NCBI GenBank assembly: GCA_946184615.1
Contig: CAMHFN010000008.1
Span: forward strand, 23,148 to 87,147
Direction: 5' to 3'
Length of the DNA stretch: 64,000 nucleotides
DNA from: an uncultured Bacteroidales bacterium
GTDB lineage: Bacteria; Bacteroidota; Bacteroidia; Bacteroidales; F082
Positions within the stretch are counted from its first letter, which is position 1. The number at the start of each line of letters is the position of its first letter. Under the pieces are notes generated by a model. That model searched no databases. It had not been told where the DNA came from and saw nothing but the letters and a program-made list of their open reading frames with translations. The position numbers were made by a program, and so were the translations under genes. Positions 49,260 to 56,874 of the stretch are shown here, piece by piece.

Positions 49260-49260
49260 C

Positions 49261-49626
49261 ATGTATCAACCTAACGAAACTGTGACTTTCGACAGCCTTC
49301 CTGATGCCGTCTCTAAGCTGATGAAGGATGTTGGCGAAATGAAGTCCATGCTGCAAACCATCGCCAAGCGCGATGGCCAGCCCCAAAAAGAATGGATGAG
49401 CGTCGAAGACCTCATCATCTACCTTCCTGGCAAGCCCGCCCGTCAGACCATTTATTCGTGGGTCTGGAAAAAGGCCATCCCTTACCACAAAGCCGGAGCC
49501 AAGCTCCAATTTCTTAAATCCGAAATTGATGCCTGGATCCTTGGTGAGGATTTCACCGTCAACGACGATGAAACCATCACCGTGCCCCTAAAGGCTCGCA
49601 AGGCCACGAAAGGAGGCCGTCAATGA
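49261..49626 (+). CDS. HTH (excisionase/MerR-like) DNA-binding protein
   Basis: EWMSVEDLIIYLPGKPARQTIYSWVWKKAIPYHKAGAKLQFLKSEIDAWI. Confidence 0.85.
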   Translation: MYQPNETVTFDSLPDAVSKLMKDVGEMKSMLQTIAKRDGQPQKEWMSVEDLIIYLPGKPARQTIYSWVWKKAIPYHKAGAKLQFLKSEIDAWILGEDFTVNDDETITVPLKARKATKGGRQ

Positions 49627-49871
49627 ACAATCCCAAAGGTTTTGTCAAAAAAGAGGATGTCGTCTTGACCCATCCCGACCTCTCCAAGCTATGGCTCGAC
49701 TCTGGCGATGTCCTTCGCTTGCTCCATTGCTCGATGCGCACCCTCTGCAAGCTCCGCGCCAAAGGCTTGCCTTATTACAAGGTTCACACCCATTATTGCC
49801 TCTACAAGCTCGATGAGATCATTGCCTTCATCGAAAACCAAAAGAGAAAGGAGGACGACGATGAGCAGTGA
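49623..49871 (+). CDS. Second small HTH protein
   Basis: LDSGDVLRLLHCSMRTLCKLRAKGLPYYKVHTHYCLYKLDEIIAFIE; ATGA overlap with upstream gene. Confidence 0.8.
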   Translation: MNNPKGFVKKEDVVLTHPDLSKLWLDSGDVLRLLHCSMRTLCKLRAKGLPYYKVHTHYCLYKLDEIIAFIENQKRKEDDDEQ

Positions 49872-50454
49872 TTTCCTCGATTTCTTGCCCCGTTTCTCTT
49901 ACTTCAGCAGACCAATCACCAACACCCAGCCATCCATGGAATACACCCTTCTGGATGCCTATCACTACATCATTGGAGGCGTTTCTGAGTTGGCCACCGA
50001 AACCTGCCGCTCGTTGCCTGAAGACCGCCGCAAAGTCTTCAAGAAGACCCATTTCGACTACTGCACTTTCTCAGGCATCTTCACAGGGCGCAACTCGGAA
50101 AACCTCGTTCGCCATTCCATGCTGTTCTGCTTCGACTTCGACCACCTTCAGGATGTCGAAGCCACCTTTGGCCAGCTCATCAACGACCGCTATTTTGAGA
50201 CCATGCTGCTCTTCCGTAGTCCTTCAGGCGATGGCCTCAAATGGGTCGTGTCGATGGAGCAAAACTACTTGCGCCGTGAGAAGTATTTCCCCGACGACAC
50301 ACCAGCCAAATATCACCCCATCTTCTTCGAGGCTGTCAAACAATACTTGTTTTCCACCTACCAGCTCGAAGCCGATGGCAAATGCAAAGATGTCGCCCGC
50401 GCCTGTTTCCTGCCATACGACCCGCAGGCCTATATCAATCCCAAACTGTCATGA
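49861..50454 (+). CDS. VirE N-terminal/BT4734-like domain protein
   Basis: GIFTGRNSENLVRHSMLFCFDFDHLQD...LLFRSPSGDGLKWVV. Confidence 0.85.
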   Translation: MSSDFLDFLPRFSYFSRPITNTQPSMEYTLLDAYHYIIGGVSELATETCRSLPEDRRKVFKKTHFDYCTFSGIFTGRNSENLVRHSMLFCFDFDHLQDVEATFGQLINDRYFETMLLFRSPSGDGLKWVVSMEQNYLRREKYFPDDTPAKYHPIFFEAVKQYLFSTYQLEADGKCKDVARACFLPYDPQAYINPKLS

Positions 50455-52268
50455 CCGCTCCGCTCAACATTTCCTCATCCTATTCCTCCGTCGAGGCCCT
50501 GACCGTCCTGATTGAACGGTCGGGCATCGATATCACCGCCGATTATGGCGACTGGTGCAGCATCGGCTTCGCCCTCGCTTACGAGTTCGGTGCCGATGGT
50601 GAGCACTTTTTCCACAGAATTTCGGCTTTTTACCCCAATTATGACTACAAAACAGCCTCAAAACAATACGCTTCTTGTGTCCGTCACAAGGTGCCGTCCG
50701 GCAAGGCTCCCATCACCATCGCCACCCTCTTCCATATCGCCAAATCCCACGGAATCAACTTGCCAGCACCATCTTCCGATGGTCTTGGCTCGTTGCTCCG
50801 TCCCGACCTCATTGCGGGCTGCGCCCCGCAATCTCACCCATTTTCCTCACGAAATCCGAATGAGGAAATGAGGAATGAGGAAAACCCCGGGCTTGCGGAC
50901 GGCTCGTCCGCACAACCCGTACCCCTTCCAACCTTCTCCCAGGCAGTCAAAAAAGACCTCCCCACCATCATGCAGCGCATCATCGCCGACTCGGTTTCGG
51001 ATGTCGATGCCGACATCCTCATCCTCGGCTCTCTGACAGTCTTTTCGGCTTGCATCCCGAATGTCTATGGCATGTATGACTGTCGCGAAGTCTTCGCCAA
51101 TCTCTTCCTCTTTGTCACGGCACGAGCATCGGCTGGCAAAGGACGGCTCTCCCTGTGCCGTCATCTCGCTGCGCCGTTGCATCAGGCGCTCCGCGACAAA
51201 TACCGCAAGCAGCTGAAGAAGTTTGAAGCTGCCCAAGTGGCCTATGCCATCAACCGCAAGAACTCTCTTGAAGTGCCACCAAAAGAACCGCCGTTCCTCA
51301 CGTTGTTCGTCCCTGCCAACAGCACGGCCACAGTCGTCTATCAGACCCTCGCCCAAAACAACGGTGTCGGCCTTCTGTTCGAGACAGAAGGCGACACCTT
51401 GGCCAACGCCTTCAATTCAGACCTCGGCAACTATTCTGACGGATTCAGGAAAGCGTTTCACCACGAAACGATTTCCTATCTCCGCAAGAAAGATCATGAA
51501 TACGTCGAGATTGTGAAGCCCAAATTCTCCGCTGTCCTGTCCGGCACACCGCAGCAAATCTTCAATCTCATTCCTGATGCAGAAAACGGCTTGTTCAGCC
51601 GTTTCATCTTCTATGTCATGGAAACCGAACTGGTCTGGCACAACATGTTTGCCTCCCATGGTGGTACCACCGCCGATGAGAAGTTCAAGGAAATTGGCCG
51701 CGACTTCTTCACCTTCCTGAAGAAGTTCCCCAAGCGGCCAGTCCAGTTCACTCTCAGCCTCTCCCAAATGGACCAGTTCAACGACTTCTTTGAAGCCACG
51801 CAGCTTCGCTTCGCTCAGCTGCTCGGCGACGAAATCGTGGCCACCGTTCGTCGCCTCGGCCTCATCCTCTTTCGCTTCGCGATGATCCTCAGCGTCCTTC
51901 GCCTCATCGATAAGGCACCAGGCAAAAGCCTGAAAGACATAAAGCGGCTGGTCTGCTCCGATGCCGACTTCGACACTGCCTTGGCCATGGTCAAAGTCCT
52001 GCTGCAGCACTCGGCAGCTGTCTTTCAGGCGCTGCCTCGCAACGCCAAGGCACCTGTCTTGAAAGGCCGTCAGGTAATCGCAGCCGAAACCCGCGAAAAG
52101 TTCCTGGCAGCATTGCCAGAAACTTTCGACCGCCCAACCTACCTCAATACCGCCGCTGCGCTCAACATCACCGAAAAAACCGCTGAGCGTTACCTGCAAT
52201 TCTTCATCAAGTCTGGCCAGTTGGCGCATCCCGCCAATGGCCAATACATCAAAACCAACGCACTATGA
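50451..52268 (+). CDS. PriCT-2 plus DUF3987 primase/helicase-like protein
   Basis: YGDWCSIGFALAYEFGADGEHFFHRISAFYPNYDYKTASKQY; DUF3987 FVTARASAGKGRLS, LLFETEGDTLANAF. Confidence 0.88.
   Translation: MTAPLNISSSYSSVEALTVLIERSGIDITADYGDWCSIGFALAYEFGADGEHFFHRISAFYPNYDYKTASKQYASCVRHKVPSGKAPITIATLFHIAKSHGINLPAPSSDGLGSLLRPDLIAGCAPQSHPFSSRNPNEEMRNEENPGLADGSSAQPVPLPTFSQAVKKDLPTIMQRIIADSVSDVDADILILGSLTVFSACIPNVYGMYDCREVFANLFLFVTARASAGKGRLSLCRHLAAPLHQALRDKYRKQLKKFEAAQVAYAINRKNSLEVPPKEPPFLTLFVPANSTATVVYQTLAQNNGVGLLFETEGDTLANAFNSDLGNYSDGFRKAFHHETISYLRKKDHEYVEIVKPKFSAVLSGTPQQIFNLIPDAENGLFSRFIFYVMETELVWHNMFASHGGTTADEKFKEIGRDFFTFLKKFPKRPVQFTLSLSQMDQFNDFFEATQLRFAQLLGDEIVATVRRLGLILFRFAMILSVLRLIDKAPGKSLKDIKRLVCSDADFDTALAMVKVLLQHSAAVFQALPRNAKAPVLKGRQVIAAETREKFLAALPETFDRPTYLNTAAALNITEKTAERYLQFFIKSGQLAHPANGQYIKTNAL
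50841..50884 (-). repeat. Inverted, coding copy of the TTCCTCA repeat
   Basis: TTTTCCTCACGAAATCCGAATGAGGAAATGAGGAATGAGGAAAA; related to 52882 and 53339 copies. Confidence 0.75.
50889..50918. repeat. Coding palindrome GGGcTTGCGGAC-GGCTC-GTCCGCAcAACCC
   Basis: Near-perfect inverted repeat inside the DUF3987 ORF linker. Confidence 0.8.
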
Positions 52269-52507
52269 ACTACACAATACAAATCGAAACCCACTCCATA
52301 AATGCCTATGCAGCCATCCATGCCATCATGGTAAAATCCAATGTCGTTAAACGCCTTTGGCGGTTTTTCTGCTATTCAGCCACCATCAGAACGCGCAAAG
52401 GGCCTCAAACATACGAGGCCATCAAAACCGCTTTACAAAAAGCCGGCATCCGCGAGTCAGCCTACAAACTGACCATCGACCCACCAATCCCAACCCCGAA
52501 GGGGTGA
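52265..52507 (+). CDS. Small ORF, paralog A (80 aa)
   Basis: MNYTIQIETHSINAYAAIHAIMVKSNVVKRLWRFFCYSATIRT... Confidence 0.6.
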   Translation: MNYTIQIETHSINAYAAIHAIMVKSNVVKRLWRFFCYSATIRTRKGPQTYEAIKTALQKAGIRESAYKLTIDPPIPTPKG

Positions 52508-52513
52508 CCCGTC

Positions 52514-52553
52514 TCTTCCCCCTCTGAGAGGGGGTGGCCGCAGGCCGGGGGAG
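52514..52553 (+). repeat. REP-like repeat, intergenic copy 1
   Basis: TTCCCCCTCTGAGAGGGGGTGGCCGCAGGCCGGGGGAGTC. Confidence 0.85.
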
Positions 52554-52589
52554 TCAACTCCTAACTTCTAACTTCAAACTTCTAACTAT

Positions 52590-52838
52590 ATGAAAGCAAT
52601 CATCCACATCGAAACCTACACCAAAGCCGCCTACCGTGCCATCCGTCCCGCCGTGGTGGCCACAAACCTCGGCTTCTTTGGCGTGTGTGGCCTCACCATT
52701 TCGGCCACCATCAAACAGTCCGATTACGCCTACCTCGTCGATGTCGTCAACCACGCCGCACAAAGCGCAGGTGTCCACCGCACAGAGTACGCCATCATCA
52801 ACCTGCAAAACATCCTAAAACCAAAAGGAAATGATTGA
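52590..52838 (+). CDS. Small ORF, paralog B (82 aa)
   Basis: MKAIIHIETYTKAAYRAIRPAVVATNLGFFGVCGLTISATIKQ... parallels paralog A. Confidence 0.6.
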   Translation: MKAIIHIETYTKAAYRAIRPAVVATNLGFFGVCGLTISATIKQSDYAYLVDVVNHAAQSAGVHRTEYAIINLQNILKPKGND

Positions 52839-52881
52839 AAAATAGCCCCGCCATCTTGCGATGCGCGGGGCTATTTTTCAA

Positions 52882-52926
52882 TTTTCCTCATTTCCTCATT
52901 CCTCACTCACTTTTTTCGTGAGGAAA
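52882..52926 (+). repeat. TTCCTCA repeat copy A
   Basis: TTTTCCTCATTTCCTCATTCCTCACTCACTTTTTTCGTGAGGAAA. Confidence 0.9.
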
Positions 52927-53286
52927 TCAGCTATTATCTGCCTCCAAATCCTCCAAATCAATCTGACACTGTGCTTCGCCATCCCTGACAACCCAGCAAA
53001 CAGAAACAACCCTGCCTAAAGTATCAAAACACAATCCCTTCCATAATTGCTCCTTCGTTGGCTTGGGCTGCGTCTTTTGTTTTTCAGGATTTAAATACCA
53101 TTCGGCCAGCTCGCTTGGCAGATACTCCCAATAGTCAAACAGGTCGTCATTCTCTATGATAGCTTTCTTGACAGGATCCCAATCTGCCGTCACAATGTCC
53201 CCAATTCTTGGAGCGCATGGGAACTCTGCTTCAAGATGGTAACGGAAAGAACAGCATTGGTTCCTAATGAACATCTTTACTTTCAT
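52927..53286 (-). CDS. Hypothetical protein
   Basis: MKVKMFIRNQCCSFRYHLEAEFPCAPRIGDIVTADW... Confidence 0.6.
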   Translation of the reverse strand: MKVKMFIRNQCCSFRYHLEAEFPCAPRIGDIVTADWDPVKKAIIENDDLFDYWEYLPSELAEWYLNPEKQKTQPKPTKEQLWKGLCFDTLGRVVSVCWVVRDGEAQCQIDLEDLEADNS

Positions 53287-53338
53287 ATCGCTGATTTTTC
53301 GACAAAAATACAACAATTTCGGAATCCTCAAATTCCTC

Positions 53339-53383
53339 TTTTCCTCATTTCCTCATTCCTCACTCACTTTTTTCGTGAGGAAT
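53339..53383 (+). repeat. TTCCTCA repeat copy B
   Basis: 44 of 45 positions match copy A. Confidence 0.9.
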
Positions 53384-53603
53384 TTCCCTGCAAACGGTCT
53401 ATTTCAGCCATTATGTCGGCAGCTTCCTGATGAAGCCTTACAACCTCTTTCAGCGCGTCGGCTTGACTTTGCAGGTCATCTTCATCCACATCATTGAGGC
53501 TATCCAAAAGCGATTGTGCAGCCTTCAATTTTGCCTTGATGTCAGCGTACTTTTGTTTGATTTCCTCCCGTGTCATGGAATAGGGTTTTGCGGCTTCCAG
53601 CAT
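53364..53603 (-). CDS. Small coiled-coil protein
   Basis: MTREEIKQKYADIKAKLKAAQSLLDSLNDVDEDDLQSQADALKEVVRLHQEAADIMAEIDRLQG; last residues come from repeat copy B. Confidence 0.55.
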   Translation of the reverse strand: MLEAAKPYSMTREEIKQKYADIKAKLKAAQSLLDSLNDVDEDDLQSQADALKEVVRLHQEAADIMAEIDRLQGNSSRKK

Positions 53604-53632
53604 AAAAGAAGGCGCAGCCTTCTCGTTCTATA

Positions 53633-53744
53633 GTACTAAGGCTCTGGCAAGCCCTCACAATACAGAAGCGAAGAAGTCTACGCCTATGGCGCAGACTTCA
53701 CAGCTCTGCTTCCTTTGTGAGTGAATTTTGCCAGATTCTAGTAC
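53633..53744. other. 112-nt nested imperfect hairpin
   Basis: Arms GTACTA/TAGTAC, TCTGGCAA/TTGCCAGA, CTCACAA/TTGTGAG, GAAGC/GCTTC, GAAGTCT/AGACTTC, CGCC-tat-GGCG, all collinear and nested. Confidence 0.9.
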
Positions 53745-53877
53745 AGGAAAACAAAGCGTAAAGCCTATTTTTCTATGTCTTTTCGATTAAAAAACGCCGC
53801 AAATTTACAACTTTTTTCAAACTATCGTAAGCACGATAGCACGTTAGTACAAATAACGAATTCTGTCCGATTCTTCT

Positions 53878-53909
53878 TCTCCGCTCGGAGAGGATTGGGC
53901 TGAGGCCGC
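53878..53909. repeat. Palindromic unit TCTCCGCTCGGAGAGGATTGGGCTGAGG
   Basis: TCTCCG-CT-CGGAGA, directly 3' of the DUF4143 stop. Confidence 0.6.
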
Positions 53910-55184
53910 TTAATCCTTCAAGCACCCAATGGGCACAACAAACACTCCGTCTTCACGGCGGTAAGCATACATTCCCACGCCCACCAGCACCATCATGAAT
54001 GACGGCTCCTTCATTTTATCCGTGTCAATCTTGCCTGCAAGATCCGTCAATGATGCCGCGCCTTCATTGATGAGGTCATCGCCACCCAGCTTTATCTCAA
54101 CCAGACCATAACGCCCATCCCTCAGATGCACCACCGCATCACATTCCAGACCGTTCTTGTCCCTGAAGTGATACACCTTACCGTTGAGTGCCTCGGCGTA
54201 GGCTCGCAGGTCTCGCACGGCCAGCGTCTCAAACATCAACCCGAAAGTGTTCAAGTCGTTCACCAAGTCACGAGGGCCTATGCCTAATGCAGCGGTGGCA
54301 ATCGATGGGTCGGTATAATACCGCGTGTCACTCGTCCGTATCGCCGTCTTACTCCGCAAGTTCGGATTCCATGCCTCGCTGTCCTCTACCACAAAAATCT
54401 CTTTCAGAGCCTTGATATACGATGCGATGGTATCTTCCGACAAAGCGTCCGACTCATTCGCTAACAAGTCTGCCCTGATGGTGCCACACGATGCCTGGCT
54501 GCCTTGGTTACGCGCCAGCGAGCGTAACAGACGGTGAACCCTTACGGGGTCGCGCTCCACACCGTCCACCTTCGAAATATCACGTTTCTCAACTGCCTCC
54601 ACATAGTCAAACGCCTGGTCTAAGGCTATCTCGTTTTCCATGTCAACTGCCAATGGCCATCCTCCGCGGCAGGTCAAGAAAGCCAATCGGTCAATGTCCA
54701 TATTGTTGATGGCTCCAACCTGTTTGGGTGTTTCAAACAATTCGGCCAGCGACACCTCTCCGGTCGATTCCTGCGATTCCCATAGGCTCATGGGGCGCAT
54801 CCTCAGCCACCCAATGCGTCCCGTTCCCGAATGAACCACTTTGCTCATATCGGCCGGGACGGCAGAGCCTGTCAGAATAAACTGACCTAATGGGCCGTGG
54901 TCTGATTCAAAACGAATGCTGTCCCACAGTTGAGGGGCAATCTGCCACTCGTCGATAAGCCGGGGAAACTCACCTGTCAACAGAAGCTTTGGATTTAGCG
55001 TCGCCATCTTGATGTTTTGCTCAACCATTCCTGTTTCCGACATATACTTCACGCTCTTGGCAATCTGCTCCGCTGTGGTGGTCTTTCCGCACCACTTCGC
55101 GCCCTCTATAAGCACAGCCCCTTTGCCTGCTAACTTACGCTCTAACAGCCTGTCAGCTATTCTTTTCTTATAGGTCTTGTCCAT
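53910..55184 (-). CDS. AAA_14/DUF4143 ATPase
   Basis: LIEGAKWCGKTTTAEQIAKS; RLIDEWQIAPQLWDSIR; FILTGSA; C-terminal DUF4143 VEIKLGGDD. Confidence 0.93.
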   Translation of the reverse strand: MDKTYKKRIADRLLERKLAGKGAVLIEGAKWCGKTTTAEQIAKSVKYMSETGMVEQNIKMATLNPKLLLTGEFPRLIDEWQIAPQLWDSIRFESDHGPLGQFILTGSAVPADMSKVVHSGTGRIGWLRMRPMSLWESQESTGEVSLAELFETPKQVGAINNMDIDRLAFLTCRGGWPLAVDMENEIALDQAFDYVEAVEKRDISKVDGVERDPVRVHRLLRSLARNQGSQASCGTIRADLLANESDALSEDTIASYIKALKEIFVVEDSEAWNPNLRSKTAIRTSDTRYYTDPSIATAALGIGPRDLVNDLNTFGLMFETLAVRDLRAYAEALNGKVYHFRDKNGLECDAVVHLRDGRYGLVEIKLGGDDLINEGAASLTDLAGKIDTDKMKEPSFMMVLVGVGMYAYRREDGVFVVPIGCLKD

Positions 55185-55207
55185 ACTTTTTTGTTTAAAT
55201 TGTGACG

Positions 55208-55215
55208 CAAAAATA
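55208..55215 (-). promoter_or_regulatory. -7 box TATTTTTG for the DUF4143 gene
   Basis: Minus strand TATTTTTGCGTCAC. Confidence 0.6.
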
Positions 55216-55231
55216 CAAAAATCCTTTTTGC

Positions 55232-55307
55232 GTTCACCCGTTTGGCCAAAAATTGTTCACCCATTTGGCCAAAATCTGTTCACCCGTTTGGCCAAAAATC
55301 GTTCGCC
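55232..55307. repeat. 23-bp tandem array, 3 units plus a partial
   Basis: GTTCACCCgTTTGGCCAAAAATt / GTTCACCCaTTTGGCCAAAAtct / GTTCACCCgTTTGGCCAAAAATc / GTTCgCC. Confidence 0.9.
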
Positions 55308-55363
55308 ACATTTGTAATTTTGTCAATTTTTCAAAGGTAAGGGTAAGATAATCACACCTTCGT

Positions 55364-55535
55364 AAGCACGTAAGCACGTCAGCACGCATACCGAAATCAC
55401 CTCATTATCCGTCCCATCTGTCCCATTTGTCCTATAACTCCCAACTGAACAACTGAATAACTGAACAACTCCAAACTCCCCACTCTCAACTAAAAACAAC
55501 TCTAAACTCTCAACTCTAAACTCTCAACTTACATC
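55364..55535 (+). repeat. Simple-phrase repeats upstream of brxA
   Basis: CGTAAGCACGTAAGCACGTCAGCACG; AACTGAACAACTGAATAACTGAACAACT; AACTCTAAACTCTCAACTCTAAACTCTCAACTT. Confidence 0.8.
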
Positions 55536-55585
55536 TTTTTACACCTATTTATAAAAATACTCCTCCAAATTCACCATTTTTTACA

Positions 55586-55593
55586 TAAATTTG
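55586..55593 (+). promoter_or_regulatory. -7 box TAAATTTG upstream of brxA
   Basis: TAAATTTGCAC 27 nt before the brxA ATG. Confidence 0.65.
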
Positions 55594-55620
55594 CACCCTC
55601 CATACCCAAACGCAATTTAG

Positions 55621-56253
55621 ATGAAAAATACCAGTCCTTACAGCGCGGCAATAACAGGATGCGGCTTCATGATCAACGAAATGACAGCCGTTCTGCCTCT
55701 CCTCATGAGCGACGATGCCGATGCGCTGTTGAAAGATGAAATCATAAATAACAACCTTCTTAAAATCAATACAGAGACCACTCGTCGCCGTGCCGTCGCC
55801 GAGTTCGTCCGTCGCTATAAAGCTATGCCTGTCTCGTTCTGGAACGACTATTTGGCCATGTCCGAGGATGAGCAGCGCATCGCCATGTTTTTCGTAATAC
55901 TCAAAACCTACCGCATTTGTTTCGATTTCCAAATCAACGTGGTGCTGAAGAACTGGCGTTCCGTCTCACAAACTGTCTCAAGGGCTGATTTGTTGATGTG
56001 CATTGACGACATCGCCGCTCAGGATGCCTTTGTGGATAGCTGGTCTGAAAAGACCTATGTCAAAATCGCTGCAGCTTATATGGGCATCCTTCGTCATGCT
56101 GGCTTCGTCGAACGTGATGGCCACCAAATCAAGCGCGTCACCCTTCCGGCATCCAGCTGGCAATACTACCTTCGCATTGGTGAAGCCTGGTTCCTCGATG
56201 CTTGCCTGCTGCCACCCTATGAAATCGAATCCATTAAAAACGCTGCCCTATGA
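55621..56253 (+). CDS. brxA: BREX protein BrxA (DUF1819)
   Basis: DUF1819-like sequence; first gene of a brxA-brxB-brxC-pglX order. Confidence 0.88.
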   Translation: MKNTSPYSAAITGCGFMINEMTAVLPLLMSDDADALLKDEIINNNLLKINTETTRRRAVAEFVRRYKAMPVSFWNDYLAMSEDEQRIAMFFVILKTYRICFDFQINVVLKNWRSVSQTVSRADLLMCIDDIAAQDAFVDSWSEKTYVKIAAAYMGILRHAGFVERDGHQIKRVTLPASSWQYYLRIGEAWFLDACLLPPYEIESIKNAAL

Positions 56254-56852
56254 CACCAATGACCATCCCACAGCTTTGCGAAAAGCTCACTTCCGAGCCT
56301 TTCCAAAACCCGCGCAATATCGTCTACTACAACTATTATATTTTCCTTTATGACCCTGCCAAGGAATACGAAATCCGTCAGCAGATTCACGACATGAAGG
56401 ACAGCCTCAAACGGCCTGCCAACTTCATCGATATTCCAGCCCTCAATCTCTTCGATGAGTTCTGCCGTTTCCTCGATAAGCAACCCTTTGGCAAGTTCGA
56501 CAGCTCCTATCTTCATTATATGCTGGAGAACGAAACGCCAGAATACTCTCGCATCCTCACCATCAAGGCAGGAAGTAAGGAGTTTATGAGCTATATCCAG
56601 CAACGCATCAACGAGGAAATCGACAAAGCGGATGAATACATTCATCCTTATGTCTTCATTTATGGTATCGGCTCCATGTACCCTTATCTCCGTGCCAATG
56701 ACTTCCTCACCAAATACGAGGGCTACAACGACCCCAGCCGCTACAAAATCATCCTGTTCTATCCAGGCTCCATCGATGGCAATTCTTACAGCCTCTTCAA
56801 TCGGCTGCATGACCAGCACGGCTATCGCTCCATCAACCTAATCAACAAGTGA
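56250..56852 (+). CDS. brxB: BREX protein BrxB (DUF1788)
   Basis: YDPAKEYEIRQQI...IYGIGSMYPYLRANDFLTKYE...ILFYPGSIDGNSYSLF; ATGA overlap with brxA. Confidence 0.92.
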   Translation: MTPMTIPQLCEKLTSEPFQNPRNIVYYNYYIFLYDPAKEYEIRQQIHDMKDSLKRPANFIDIPALNLFDEFCRFLDKQPFGKFDSSYLHYMLENETPEYSRILTIKAGSKEFMSYIQQRINEEIDKADEYIHPYVFIYGIGSMYPYLRANDFLTKYEGYNDPSRYKIILFYPGSIDGNSYSLFNRLHDQHGYRSINLINK

Positions 56853-56874
56853 AATACAAAAACAACGTCGAGAT

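Noticed and set aside
53633-53744. Integron attC site or retron msr-msd
   Set aside because: Lacks the GTTRRRY/RYYYAAC boxes of attC and no reverse transcriptase is nearby.
55232-55307. CRISPR array
   Set aside because: 23-bp units are contiguous with no spacers and no cas genes are nearby.
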